Of a stretch of 64,000 nucleotides of DNA, positions 40,991 to 51,854 are shown piece after piece. Source of the DNA: Ascarosepion bandense (Eukaryota; Mollusca; Cephalopoda; Sepiida; Sepiidae); contig JBBBDQ010001453.1 in the NCBI GenBank assembly GCA_037127315.1, positions 325,001 through 389,000 on the forward strand. Direction: 5' to 3'. The position numbers were made by a program, and so were the translations under genes. Position 1 is the stretch's first letter, and each line of letters begins with the position of its first letter. Below the pieces are notes generated by a model. The model was given only the letters and a program-made list of their open reading frames with translations. It did not search any database and had not been told where the DNA came from.

Positions 40991-41454
40991 TCTTACCTGG
41001 GTAAGTTGATAGACTCTATCTGGTAGCAAGGCCTCTGATCAGGTGGTTTTCAGGTGCATGGAACCACTTCTTAGTTGCTGTTGTTCCCAGGCCCACCCTG
41101 ACCCGTGATGGTAGCACCTGTTAGGGTCAACATATGGATAAATAGTTAACCCCTAAACTGTGGTCAAACACACAGGAATATATAGAAAATTTTATAGTAA
41201 AAATACCTGTAATACATTTTCATAGTAAAAAATTACCAGCAATACATTTTTGTGAAAAAATACAAATATTACAAGCAACAAATAAATATTACTATCAGTA
41301 CATTAAAGAAATTGTTAATGTTCCCAATAAAAAAAAAATTTCAGCATTAAATGACCCATAAGGTATTGATATGCTCTTAAACAATGAAATAAAATTACAA
41401 AAGCTGAATATCATCTACCATGTATTCAATTGTGAAATCAAAACAACTTATCAT

Positions 41455-41750
41455 ATTGTTTGTCTATATTTCTGAGATGAGGTAGTATTTACATTATTTG
41501 GACTATTGTCTTCATCTTTGTTGTCATTTGTATGAAGTTTTGGCAATTGTATGCTCCGGCCTTCTTAAGATCATATGAAGATCATATACCCCAGTGATTG
41601 TAATAAAAAGTTTGGTTCAAAATTCCTAGCTCCTGAAGAAGGCCAGAGTGTACAACAGCTGAAACACCGTACAAATGGCAACAAAAATGAGGACAATAGT
41701 CCAAATAATGTAAATACTGTATGTCATATTGTTATTACATCAAACCCCCA
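41455..41750. repeat. foldback of the 'gaagaaggccagag' repeat
   Basis: The right arm (about 41630-41745, plus) reads 'ctgaagaaggccagagtgta', 'caacagctgaaac', 'gaggacaatagtcc', 'aataatgtaaatac'. The left arm (41470-41565) is the same sequence on minus. The right-arm sequence is shared with 55.4-55.86 kb. No coding sequence is present. Confidence 0.75.
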
Positions 41751-42869
41751 AGAAAATGAAATTTTGGCATCAAATGACCCATAAGGTGTTGATATGGCAT
41801 TAAAACCATCAAATCAATGAATCAAATAAAATGACAAATGCTGGGTATTATTTTCCATGTATATGTTTGTGAAAGCAGAATTACAATATATATCATATTT
41901 TATTATGTCAAAGCTCCCAAGAAAATTAAATTCCAGCATTAAACAATCTATAAAAAGTTGGGATACAGCTAAACAAACTAACAAACTCTGTCAAAAATTA
42001 CATTTTATGAAGTCCTTACTATTCTTATTATTATTAATAAATTAAGTTTTCAAATGTGATTTTTTAAAATATTTGTCTCCAATTATTATGTAGTAATTTA
42101 GTTGGGATCAGTTCATTACTTAGTGGCAATATAAAACTGATCATCCACTTTCCATAAAAAAAGAAACTTACATTAATATAAGTTTACGCTTGCCATAAAA
42201 ATAACTTTTATAAAATTGATAATTTGTTAAGCCATGCTGTTGTTAGAAAGCTATCAAATGTGAGTCTTCTTGTATTTTTCCAATGATTAAATATATATAT
42301 AGTAATTCAATGGGGATCACTTTATTACTTAATGACAAAGAAAAAATGATTCCCTACTTTATATTCAATAGAATCTTACATTAATGCTCATGTAAAAAAA
42401 AGATAGCATTTATAAAATTGACATTTTGTCCAGATTATTATTAGGTTTACATATAAGAGTCAATAAATATATTATTTTCCAATTAGTAATATATAGTAAT
42501 TTTGGGGGGAGGATCAATTTATTAGTTAATGACCATAGAAAACCGGTCCCCCACTTTAAATCGAGTAAAATCTTATATTAATGAGGTTATCCATTCTGTC
42601 AAAAAATGATGGTGCATGTTTTACAGTAATTATTAATTTGCAGTAATTCATTGAAGGATCAGTTTATAACTTAATGACAAAGAAAAAACGATCCCCCACT
42701 TTATATCCAGTACAATCTTAAATTAAAATGATGAAATTTATAAAATTGTTATTTTGTCATGATTATTATTAGGTTTACATACAAGAGTCATATTTCTTCC
42801 AATTATTAATATATCGTATCGATATATAAATCAGTTCAAGTTAATGTACCTGTCATAAATCAACATCAA

Positions 42870-43275
42870 ATGTCATAAGTCTATCACTATTCTATCGCTA
42901 TTTCCATGGCAAATGTTCAGACAAGATACATTCCCTAGTTCTACAAGTTCAGACCTTTAGAACTAAGACTTGCTATGCCATGTACACAGTGTCAAATTGT
43001 CCTTATTTTCTTCATATTCCATTGGTAAGGAAGAAATTTCACTCAGCTTGTTCCCAAGAGTGGCTACTTTATGGAGCAAACACCCATGAAGATGCTTTCT
43101 TGATCACTGTAATCATGACTCTTAAAGTCTCAAGTTAACCATTATCTATCCTACATATCCTCATAACCTGCACTTACTCCCCTGTCTTATATTAATCCAA
43201 CAACCTCATTCGGTGACCCTCTACCTTGAGTAGCTCTTGTACTGATGGAACATTTAGTAAAAAAAAAACAAAAAA
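42870..43275. repeat. repeat family R, shorter copy
   Basis: 'ctatttccatggcaaatgtt', 'gttcagacctttagaac' and 'gtgaccctctaccttgagta' repeat the first and last blocks of the copy at 4.86-5.64 kb. The middle block is missing. Confidence 0.6.
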
Positions 43276-43279
43276 GGTG

Positions 43280-43685
43280 CAATATAATCTTCTGACTCAT
43301 TTTCCTTTTTTCGTGGCTTTTATCCTTTCAAAATGTGAGCAATAATGGATCTCCATGATTAATAGAATCAGTTATGAATATTGTCGTAATATTCTAAAAT
43401 GTCTATAAAAAGAACAGTTTTTTTCATGCTTTAATATGTGCATGACCATGATATTACAACATATAAAAAAATTCCATAGTGGATAATTTTCACATTCTAA
43501 CAAGCATTAAGCATAACTGTCAACCATTGCATTTGAAGCAAAAAGAAAAATTTACAGTAGTTTTTACCAACACAATACATGAAAGATTATCCATAAGTAC
43601 GAATGGATTTTATTAAAAATAAGTAAACATAATGTTTGCAATTTATTCAGTCTGACATGCCTAAAAGAGAATTTTCTGCCTAAAT
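43280..43685. other. no gene seen
   Basis: The stretch is AT-rich and of unique appearance. Confidence 0.35.
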
Positions 43686-43688
43686 ACT

Positions 43689-43845
43689 CAAAAGTCTGCC
43701 TTCTTCAACCGAACGCCTATAGCCCAGAGGTAGAATCGTCAACTGACGCCAATTCGGTCGGGTTTCAATCCTGGGTTAAAAGGCAATCGAAGTCTAAACA
43801 AACTGATGAGCTGTGATACAGCGAAACAGATCTGTCTGCGGATGA
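43689..43845 (+). mobile_element. tRNA-derived SINE, second family
   Basis: After the leader 'aaaagtctgccttcttcaac' comes an A box ('tatagcccagaggtagaat'), then the B box ('gggtttcaatcctggg'), and the family body 'gctgtgatacagcgaaacag'. It ends at a short (TA)n. Confidence 0.87.
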
Positions 43846-44034
43846 CTATATATATATATTGTGTATGTCTGTTATTTTTAAACGAGTACAAAAATAATGA
43901 AAAGAAGAAAATCTGCAGGCAAGAGAAGCAAATGATTACAAAAAGTAAAGTGTAATCTACAAGACTCTAGTGTTGGGTTGCTGAATACAACATAAATCAG
44001 TTAAGATACAAATTTTATATTTGTATTAATCATA

Positions 44035-44260
44035 TATATATATATATATAGGGTAGGTATGGATGGAATATTCCGTATCCAAAGAAATACTGTTCTTAAA
44101 AAAGTGCTCAAGACAAAGTAGAGCTAATAATATTTATTCAGAAATTATAACATGAATATGTTATAATATGTCATATTCATGTTATAATTTCTGAATAAAT
44201 ATTATTAGCTCCACTAATGATTATAATTTCTGAATGAATATTATTAGCTCTATTTTGTTG
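44035..44260. repeat. 40-bp-arm hairpin with a third arm copy
   Basis: 'gagctaataatatttattca' with 'gaaattataacatgaata' (44121-44160) is mirrored at 44172-44211. After ten bases a third, plus-oriented copy of the right arm ('ataatttctgaatgaatatt') follows at about 44222-44250. A (TA)n tract precedes. Confidence 0.85.
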
Positions 44261-44299
44261 TTTTGTAGTGATATTGTAACATATATTTATTATAATTTC

Positions 44300-44301
<2 letters not shown>

Positions 44302-44357
<56 letters not shown>

Positions 44358-44601
44358 TAAGCATAAGCATGCTGTGTGGGTATAGAAGAATCCAAAGGAG
44401 TATCCTGTACAAACAGTGGTAGGATAACTCTCTAAGAGAGCTCTAAATATATATGCATATAAATACATATAGAGCAAATATAAGAAAAATTAAGGCAAAC
44501 ACGTTATTTCATGGTAAATCGAAAGTATAGGCCTATTTAAGGCGAACCATCATCAACTTCCGTCTTTATTTTACAAAGGATTTTTACACGAACCTATACA
44601 C

Positions 44602-44650
<49 letters not shown>
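44302..44650. repeat. repeat family H, copy 2, with block B inverted
   Basis: (TA)n, block A at 44362-44433 ('gtgtgggtatagaagaatcc'), then block B on the opposite strand (44481-44592, 'gaaagtataggcctatttaa'), then another (TA)n. Compared with 9.88-10.19 kb, the second half has flipped. Confidence 0.72.
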
Positions 44651-44652
<2 letters not shown>

Positions 44653-44913
44653 AGAAATGAGTTATTTCTGCAACCTAGGTTTGAACCTTTCGGTATCTTC
44701 ACACGATTTATAATAATTGATTTTTCTAGTTTTTAAACGTACAGACGGATTTTTTACAAACATGTAGCAAAAAAAAAAAATGACTGAATAAGAAGAATGC
44801 TTTTCAAACTGCTCAAAAATTTAGATTTTTAAATAGCAGTTGAAACAAATAAGAAGTTTGTCCAATATTTATTTGGCAGTATCTCTCCATCTATGAAAAC
44901 AAACACAACTTTT

Positions 44914-45208
44914 AAGTCAGTCAGTTGAGTGCCATACATGATACACACTTGGGCGATCATGTCTCAACAGAGACATGACTGACTGGGCAGAAGATTATCC
45001 TGCAGTAGGGTGCCATTGCTTTCTGCGGTAGACTGGCTGCTGACCAAGGCTATAGAACCCAATCTGTCCTGTTATTTAACCCATAACTGGAAGGAATAGG
45101 CAGATTAATACCTTTCCAAAGGGTATTTGCGCGGAAGTGAATGCAATGAATTCAGCTGGAATTCGAACTCGGCTCCCCAATTTCTCGTTCTGAGCCAATA
45201 TATGTAAG
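44914..45208 (-). mobile_element. tRNA-derived SINE inside the Penelope element
   Basis: Complete core, middle and 3' parts lie on minus, with GACT-type tail repeats at 44915. The tRNA-like head is present but lacks its first bases. The stem-loop is perfect with a different loop (plus TCATGTCTC-AACA-GAGACATGA), showing loop change with stem kept. Confidence 0.85.
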
Positions 45209-45404
45209 CATAAGATCTAACCAGCAGGTTCAAACACATCCATAAGTGAATAGAGCAGAGGCTGTCAAAAAATTCTTCCAACAAAACAATCTTTGATCAA
45301 AAGAAAAAAAAGATTATGAAAATACCTTAAAGGAATCTTGCCATGAGAACAAATTACAAATTCAAATTTCCGTTAAACAAACAAACAAAAAATAATAATA
45401 GAAA

Positions 45405-46026
45405 TCAAAATATTATTTGGTTCAATCCATCATTTAACTTAGAAGTAAAATCCTAAATAGGGCAAATATTTTTTAAATTAATTAATAAACACTTCTCAAA
45501 AAACTGACAATTAAAGAAAATTTCCAAATGGAATTCAATCTAATTAAGTTATAGCTATACTAGTAATTTAGAAAATTACATAAAAAACAAAATGCCAGAA
45601 ACAAAGTACAAAATAACATCATTAACAAGGAATGTAACTGTAGGGACAAAAACAAAATGTCCACTTAGCAATTTTTGTAAAACAAAAGGGGTTATTTACA
45701 AAGCAGTGTTACATTATGTAGATGGACAAAGAAAAACATATTTGGGGTCTACAAAATATATTTTTAAAAACAGACGGAATAATCACAAATTTACATTTAA
45801 ACTAGAAAACCTCAAAAATTGTAACAAACTGGCTAACCACTTGTGGAAATTAAAATTAACAAATGGAAAAGACCCTGATATAACTTGGAGTATAGCGAAA
45901 ATAGTCAAACCATACAACAGTGGTGATGTATACAGATTATGCCAGGAGGAAAAATTAGCCATGATGTTGTTCCCAGAACCAAAAAAAAAATTACTAAATG
46001 AAAGATCAGAAATTATGTCCAGTTGA
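45405..46026 (+). pseudogene. Penelope-like GIY-YIG endonuclease domain with linker
   Basis: The 144-codon frame starts at 45592. It has CPLSNFC (residues 23-29, a cysteine pair), GVIYKA (33-38) with YLGST (50-54) as the GIY-YIG pair, FKNRRNNH (58-65) with the catalytic arginine, ANHLW (81-85) and CQEEKLAMML (117-126) with the metal-binding glutamate; it ends LLNERSEIMSS. Upstream (45405-45590), WFNPSFNLEVKSNIGQIFF matches the RT-to-endonuclease linker, with stops. The domain nicks DNA for reverse transcription. The frame itself is intact; the VYRLC stretch may lack one cysteine usual in the family. Confidence 0.85.
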
Positions 46027-46379
46027 AATCATATCTATAAATACATACTAGGATAATACAAAAATGGATGAAAGTGTTTTAAGGTCCTTAAATAACTCTT
46101 CCCTAATTTTGAAAATTTTCAGTTGTTTAAAAATTCCAGTTGTGTGTTCATAAAAATCCTTGCTTGTATGTTTGAAAAACAAAGATCAGTTATAAATTGC
46201 CTGAAAATACTGAAAAGTTAGAACCTAGGTTGCGGAAATAACTCATTTCCAAATGAAAAATATTAAAAAGCTCTACAATGTAAACGTATTGTACACTTTT
46301 TAATACAGGTGTATACTAGTCCAAATTAATTATGCAAGACTAGCAAAATAATATTGTACATTCTTTCATCATGGTTTGT

Positions 46380-46690
46380 ATGAGCCCAAAATGTATTTTC
46401 TAATGTGTTTACATCCAGACGATATTTTGGATCTTTCGTTTAGCAACATTTCTTTTTCTGGAAATGATACTATAGCCAACTTTTATTCTTGCCACAATTT
46501 ATAAACATCACGACCAATGCAAGGTCTGGCCTTTCTTAATATACTCCAGGTTACATAAGAATCTTTGCCATTTTTTTCTCTTAATTTCCGCACTTAGCTA
46601 GTTTGGTATAATCTTTAAGGCTTTCTAGCTTGAATGTAGATTTGTGATTATACCATCAATGGTATAATCACAAATATATATAAACCATCT
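46380..46690 (-). pseudogene. Penelope-like GIY-YIG fragment, minus strand
   Basis: On minus, NHKSTFKLESLKDYTKLAK aligns with NNHKFTFKLENLKNCNKLAN of the copy upstream. Further on come codons like those for LLNERS ('ttgctaaacgaaagatcc'). There are stops and shifts. At 46641-46674 lies a perfect hairpin, 'tttgtgattatacca'-tcaa-'tggtataatcacaaa', at its 5' edge. Confidence 0.75.
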
Positions 46691-46692
46691 GC

Positions 46693-46815
46693 AGAGAGGC
46701 TTGTTTCACTGTATCACAACTTTTCATTGCAGGTAGATTAACCATTTTGCCTGAAGCTAGGATCAGAATCTGACTGATTTGACAGTAGTCATATATTCAC
46801 CCATGAGGCCATAGG
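46693..46815 (-). mobile_element. tRNA-derived SINE, second family, decayed
   Basis: On minus, a weak B-box region ('attctgatcctagcttcag') is followed by 'tgtgatacagtgaaacaag', as in other copies. The A-box part can barely be followed. Confidence 0.5.
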
Positions 46816-46859
46816 TGCAATGTCAGAGAAAGGGCGATTTCATAGTATATAATATATAT

Positions 46860-47020
46860 ATGAGCGCCCTTAGCTCAGAGATAGAATCGCCGACTGGTGC
46901 CAATTTGGTCGGGTTTCAATCCTGGGTAAAAAGCAATTGGATGTCTAACTGTACTGATGAGTGATGAGCTGTGATACAGCGAAACAGATCTCTCTGCGGT
47001 TGACTGTTTACGCTCTCACA
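46860..47020 (+). mobile_element. tRNA-derived SINE, second family
   Basis: A box 'ttagctcagagatagaat', B box 'gggtttcaatcctggg', body 'gctgtgatacagcgaaacag', then 'tctctctgcggttgact'. It is a good copy, lacking only the upstream leader. Confidence 0.87.
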
Positions 47021-47155
47021 CCCTGATTGAGCACTCTGGAAAAATGGTAGACTTTGAAAAACAGTAGCTACCCTAGCATCTACACATCGTTCATTCAGCA
47101 ATGAATTAGAACACTCTCAGCTATTAAGCATGTGTATAATGATAATGTACATGCT

Positions 47156-47308
47156 AAAAAGTCTGCCTCCTTCTACCAAGTGCCTATAGCTCAGAGGTAG
47201 AATCGCTGACTGGTGCCAATTCTGTCGAGTTTCAATCCTGGGTAAAAAGCAATCGGATGTCTAACCGCACTGATGAACTGTGATGCAGCGAAACAGATCT
47301 GTCTGCAG

Positions 47309-47312
<4 letters not shown>
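47156..47312 (+). mobile_element. tRNA-derived SINE, second family, with leader
   Basis: Leader 'aaaagtctgcctccttctac', A box 'tatagctcagaggtagaat', B box 'gagtttcaatcctggg', body 'ctgtgatgcagcgaaacag'. It ends in (TA)n at 47308-47338. Confidence 0.88.
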
Positions 47313-47342
<30 letters not shown>

Positions 47343-47639
47343 AATGTAGAACAAAGTAGGAAATGCATCTCAATTTAACATGTTTCACTTTTAAAACTTC
47401 TAGAGATCAGGTTAAAAAAAGAAATGAAAAACGTTTACAAATGGACTGGAATGTTGTTTGAGGTTGATTTTTGTGTTTCATATGTATTAAAGCAATAGAC
47501 CATTAATTTTTAAATGTATGTATTTTGAAAATTTTTATAAGGGTATATATTTATAAGAATACTTGTTTGTATATGTGCATTATAGTACACGTATTAAGTG
47601 TATTAAAACAATGGATGATTTTTTTTTAAATATATATGT

Positions 47640-48035
47640 GAGAAAGAAAGAACTTGAAGTAACTGAAATGTGGTTCTTCAGAAGGATGCTGCGGATATCA
47701 TGGACCGAACATGTGAGCAATGATGAGATTTTTGAAAAGGATGGAAACGGAAAGTAAATTAATACATCAGGAAGAGACAGTTAAAGTTCCTGGGACGTGC
47801 AATGAGGAAGATAGGCTTGAAGAACCTGATACTAACTGGCCAGATAGAAGGAAGGAGAGACAGGGGAAAACAGCGTGTAACATACTTGACTGGCCTGAGC
47901 AGGTGGATGGCAGTACGAGGTTTGCATGGTCCAACAGGAGTAAGCCTGCTAAGAGCCACTAGAAATAAGGAGATGTGGAAGGCCATGATCGCCTATGTCC
48001 TGAAAGGACAAGGCACATAGAAGAAAAAGAATGTG
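47640..48035 (+). pseudogene. LINE family 2, 3' end with complete terminus
   Basis: WFFRRMLRISWTEHVSNDEI opens the preserved part. Frameshifts follow, but RKIGLKNLILTGQIEGRRDR and GKQRVTYLTGLSRWM are visible in the next frame. The DNA ends 'ggccatgatcgcctatgtcc', 'tgaaaggacaaggcacatag', 'aagaa', which gives the exact 3' terminus for the family. It is 5'-truncated. Confidence 0.88.
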
Positions 48036-48069
48036 AGAAATCTTAGATGGTAATTTTAAGATCTTTTTC

Positions 48070-48470
48070 TAAAAACCTAAACTTTTTTTCTTTTTTCTTT
48101 CTTTTTTTTTTATTTTTATTTTTATTTTATTTTATTTTTTTAATAATCATATTGTCCCAAGCAAGGCATTTTACTGCCACTATTTTGCAGGGGTTTACAT
48201 AAGAAGAAAGTTATGAGAAAGAATGACAGGTTATAGGGAGTGTCAGGAAGTGGGTAAGAGAAGGATGAGAATACTGATGAGAGTGGAGTGGATGGAGAAA
48301 GGAGCATGAGAGAGAGGATGCAGGTTAGTGAGATAGGAGATGACTATTGACTTTACATTTAAATTCTCGGAGATTGTAGCTGTCGGGAAAGCAAGTAAAT
48401 GGAAGGGAATTCCACAGGTGGGAAGTGCGAGAAAAGAAGCTGCTGGGGTAGAATTTTCATTGACAATTTA
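48070..48470 (-). pseudogene. LINE family 1, short 3' copy
   Basis: Poly-A and the 3' terminal block lie at 48080-48200 (plus 'cccaagcaaggcattttact'). The minus coding end includes the segment for CFPDGYNL ('gctttcccgacagctacaat') and the SFFSRTS region. It covers only the last part of the C-terminus. Confidence 0.82.
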
Positions 48471-48487
48471 TTGGTTTCGGTAAAATC

Positions 48488-49615
48488 TCTTCCTGCCACT
48501 TTTCACTTTGTTCTTTCAGACTGTTTCTTTCTCTTTTTTTTTCCTCCTTTTATCTTTACATCTTCCTTCTTTCATTCCCCTCTTTCTCTTCACCTCCCCT
48601 TCTCTCTCTAACCTCTTCTCTTTCTCTAAATTCTTTTCTCTCCTTTTCTCTCTCTCTCTCACTATTCTTCCTCTTTCTAACACACTTCTTCTTTTCCTAC
48701 TTCCCGCAATCTTCTCTGCACACACTCCTTCCCATTTCTCTATCATTTTTTCCTTTTCTTTCACCTTTCTCTCTTACCATATTCTCACTCCTTTTCTCTT
48801 CCTTTCTCACCACGTTCTCTCTTTTCCTCTTGATATTTTCTATTTCACTCTCGTTACGTTCTCTCTCCTCCTTCTCTCTGATCTTTTCTCTTTCCTTTTC
48901 ACTACGTTTTCTCTCCTTCTCTCTAAACTTTTCTTTCTTATCAATTTTGCTCTCCTTCTCTCTTATGTTCTCTTTCCATCTCTCTAGCCTTTTCCTTGTC
49001 TCTTTCTCTTAATGTTCTCTCTCCTTATCTTTAAACTTTTCTCTCTTTCTCTCACCTTCTCTCTCACAACATCCTTCCTCCTTCATTCTAACCTTTTCTC
49101 TTTCTCTCTCATGATGTTCTCTTTGTCTCTCTAATGTTTTCTTTTTCTCTCTCACCTTGTCCTCTCTTCTCTTTCACCATATCCTCTCTCTCTCTCTCAA
49201 CCATGTCCTCTCTCCCTCTCTCTAACCTTTTCTCTTTCTCTCTCACCATGTTCTCTCTCTTTTTCTCTAACTTTTCACTTACTCTCTAATGACATTGTCT
49301 CTGCCTCTCTAACCTTTTCTCTTTCTCTCCCAATGTTCACTCTCCTCTCTAACATTTTTTCTTTCTCTCTCACCATATCCTCTCCGTCTCTCTTACCTTT
49401 TCTCTTTCTCTCTCATCACATTCTCTCCCCTTCTCTCTAACCTTTTCTCTTTCTCTTTTACCACATCTTTGCTCCTCCTTACTGACTCTTTCTCTCTCTC
49501 TCTCTCTCTCTATTCCCCTTTCTATGCAACCCTTTACACTACCACTTTTCCTTCACACTTTTTCTCTCACTGGTATCCTTCATTTTTTCCATATTTTTTT
49601 TTTATCTCATGTTTT
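48488..49615. repeat. pyrimidine-rich tract, irregular CT minisatellite
   Basis: About 1.1 kb of plus strand is mostly C/T. It has a loose unit such as 'ctctctaaccttttctcttt' with 'ctctcaccatgttctctct'. Open frames here (for example 48508-48987) are due to composition. Confidence 0.88.
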
Positions 49616-50424
49616 CAATTCAAATGAGAAGAGAAATTGATTCCCTCAATACAGAACTCCATTAAAAACAAACCCCCAAATAAAAAAAAAGACCTTCTGC
49701 CTCAAGTTACCACAAGACAAGAGATGCAAATACTGAAATTAATCAATTAAAGTGAAACATTAAAAGTTCATTAGGCAGAAAATCAAAAATATTTTCTACT
49801 AGTACAATTAATGCCTTTCGTAGGGATTCATGATTTTTCTGGTATCTCTTTTCATTTTCTTTCACTGTTCTTTTCAGAGAGAATCTCCTAAAACTAGAGG
49901 AAGAAAAATCTATTTATTATATATTAAAGGAGTTTTCATCTACAAAGTTGTAATGATGAAGGAGAAAACAAAATCTTATCTCCAGAAAAAGAATTTTTCT
50001 CCATACTGATGTAAAAAAAAATGCATATCAAAAAAATTAAAAATAATAAAAATAAATTAAAACAAATTAGTAATATAAAATAAAAATAAATAAAATATTC
50101 CGAAAAGGAATACAGTGTAAATAGATCAGTTGAACAACGGTACTCAACACCAAGAATAAGGTATAACAGATTTATTGTACTAAGGTACAATTAACAATAA
50201 TACACATATAGGCAAACAACAGGTTGAAGCGGAAGAGACTGTCGAATAGTGAATGCCTTTGCCTAAGACCTTCCTTCTTCATACTGCTCATTACCATCTT
50301 CGGGTAGAGCATTTTATTCTCGGGGGATGACAGGATGTTCCACTATAAAAAATAAATAAAATAAAAAATAATAAATAAAAAATTAATAATAATAAAAATT
50401 AATAAATGTAAAAAAAATGAATAA
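49616..50424. other. no gene seen; ends in AT-rich simple sequence
   Basis: The minus frame 50190-49936 is F/L/I-rich low complexity. 50340-50420 is a run of AATAA-like units. I recognise no family. Confidence 0.35.
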
Positions 50425-50936
50425 CTAAACTTATTTATAAATGGAACTTTGTCTTTGTCTGTGTGTGTGTGTGTGTGTGTGTTACCTATAGGCTCCGAAA
50501 CGGCTGAACCAATTTTCTTAAAAATTTACACAGTTGTATTATAAACGTCTGTGAGTATTCTTAGCTAGGTTTTGTGTCAAGATATCTCCGATAAATATTG
50601 AAAATCAATAATCGAAAAAATCAGGTTATAGAAGGAGTGGTCCGATTTTAATCAAATTTGAGACACTCATAGACAAAGACATAAGAAACGATATTCAGAA
50701 GTTTCAAGGTTGCAGTTCTTACAATAGTGCAGAAAATTGATAATATATATAAAAAGCAAGATGTTCGTGTGTGTGTCTGTTTATCTGTCTGTATGTCCTT
50801 TATACAAATCCACAATTTTTATCTGATTCTCACCAAACTTCACACAAATATATTTTAGGCTGAGTCTGAGCTCCAGGACCATGGATTAGTTTTAAAGCTT
50901 TCATTACACCCAAGCAACACCGGGCTATACTGCTAG
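50425..50936 (+). mobile_element. non-autonomous Helitron
   Basis: It begins at CTAAACTTATTTATAAATGG (the leading T of TC is altered), followed by (GT)n. It ends 'cccaagcaacaccgggctat' 'actgCTAG' before T. The length matches the copy at 8.98-9.49 kb. Confidence 0.82.
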
Positions 50937-51184
50937 TCAAAATAAAGATTGAATCTACTGTAGTAAGCCTCAAAATATAGTTATTTTTGCATTTGATAAT
51001 TCTGTCTCAACTAAAAAATGCCTTTCTTTAATTCATAAAACAATACAACATTGGATAACGGGCACTTTCTGTTTTTTGTTGATGAACAGGTTAGTTGCAT
51101 AATTGTCAGTCATGGGCACATATTTTTTATTGCTTCAGATTTACATCCCCCTTCTGACCGATTTTTGACCTTTGGACTTCAGAT

Positions 51185-51517
51185 TTGAGATTTGAACCCC
51201 ACTCCCATTGTTATTTACCCACCAAAATAATACATATAAGTATTTGGGATGTATCCATTCAGAAATTTACATGTCCTGAGTCCTTCTCATCATTAAATCA
51301 GAGAGAATCTGTGGAGGTTGATGAGGTCAATGCATCCGTGGAGGATGATGAGGTCAGTGCGTCCGTGGAGGATGATGAGGTCAGTGCGTCCGTGGAGGGT
51401 GATGAGGTCAGTAAACCCCTGGAGAGTGATAAGGTCAATCAAATCAATGTTCCCAGACTGTCTAATGAGATATTTTGTTTTATCATGAGATTTCTTATTC
51501 TTGCAGTGAATAGGTAA
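51185..51517 (+). CDS. open frame with 27-bp coding repeats, uncertain
   Basis: The 110-codon frame includes a 27-bp tandem repeat coding for a VEDDEVSAS unit (about 51310-51430, four units with the first and last diverged). Unit length is a multiple of three and substitutions are mild. The frame begins MRFEPHSHCYLPTK and ends ILAVNR; just before the stop is a possible splice donor, 'aataggtaagg'. Acidic repeats occur in real proteins but also in minisatellites. There is no known domain, no upstream exon and no clear promoter. I cannot say whether it is translated. Confidence 0.25.
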   Translation: MRFEPHSHCYLPTKIIHISIWDVSIQKFTCPESFSSLNQRESVEVDEVNASVEDDEVSASVEDDEVSASVEGDEVSKPLESDKVNQINVPRLSNEIFCFIMRFLILAVNR

Positions 51518-51554
51518 GGTTAGGTTGGTTTTATGACATCAACTCTTGTTGGGC

Positions 51555-51775
51555 TATTTCCTCTTTTTTTTTTTTTTTTTTAAACCATTTTCTCCCAGCA
51601 TGGCAATCACTAAGATGCAAAGAGTTATTGTGTGTTAGAGAATATGAAAAAAACAAACACTGTTAACAAGAGGAAATAATAAAAAAACAGCAATTAAGAA
51701 GATAAAATATAATGATTGACACTGCATTAACATTTTGAAGATCAAAGTTCACCGGAAAGCTGGAAGCATGTCTAA
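51555..51775 (-). pseudogene. LINE family 1 subfamily, short 3' copy
   Basis: T run (minus poly-A), then 'ttctcccagcatggcaatca' and 'ctaagatgcaaagag', resemble the 3' end of the diverged copy at 36.92 kb. The coding end (plus 'cattaacattttgaagatca') is barely recognisable. Confidence 0.6.
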
Positions 51776-51854
51776 GTCTTTAAATCTATTTTTTTGCAGT
51801 TAATATATAGTAATTTTGAAGGATCAGTTTATTACTTAGTAACAACAGACAACT

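Larger units (their letters stand above)
40738..42850. repeat. repeat family T, about six diverged copies, with insertions
   Basis: A unit of about 170-190 bp recurs at 40.74, 42.0, 42.24, 42.43, 42.60 and 42.75 kb. It contains 'tattattaggttt(a/t)cat', 'agagtc...aatatatta', 'tagtaattttgggg...gatca(a/g)tttatta' and 'tcccccactttatat...agtaaaatctta'. The copies are old and share no reading frame. Other copies surround the solo LTRs at 51.8-53.6 kb. Part of family R (41.0-41.17 kb) and a foldback (41.45-41.75 kb) lie inside. Confidence 0.65.
44650..46255 (+). mobile_element. Penelope-like retroelement, partial, with inverted terminal segments
   Basis: The terminal segment 'gagttatttctgcaacctag' at 44658 reappears inverted at 46220-46250 ('ctaggttgcggaaataactc'). 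Between them are a SINE insertion (44914-45208), a decayed reverse-transcriptase end and linker, and a GIY-YIG domain. Penelope-like elements are known for variable direct or inverted terminal repeats and for this RT plus GIY-YIG order. Most of the RT is missing. Confidence 0.78.

Noticed and set aside
41625..41670. Confident hammerhead ribozyme call
   Set aside because: The CTGAAGA and GAAAC elements are present, but I could not pair stems I and II; it is kept only as a lead in the findings.
46860..46940. Functional tRNA gene
   Set aside because: A and B boxes are present, but the following body is the shared SINE sequence and the acceptor stem does not close.
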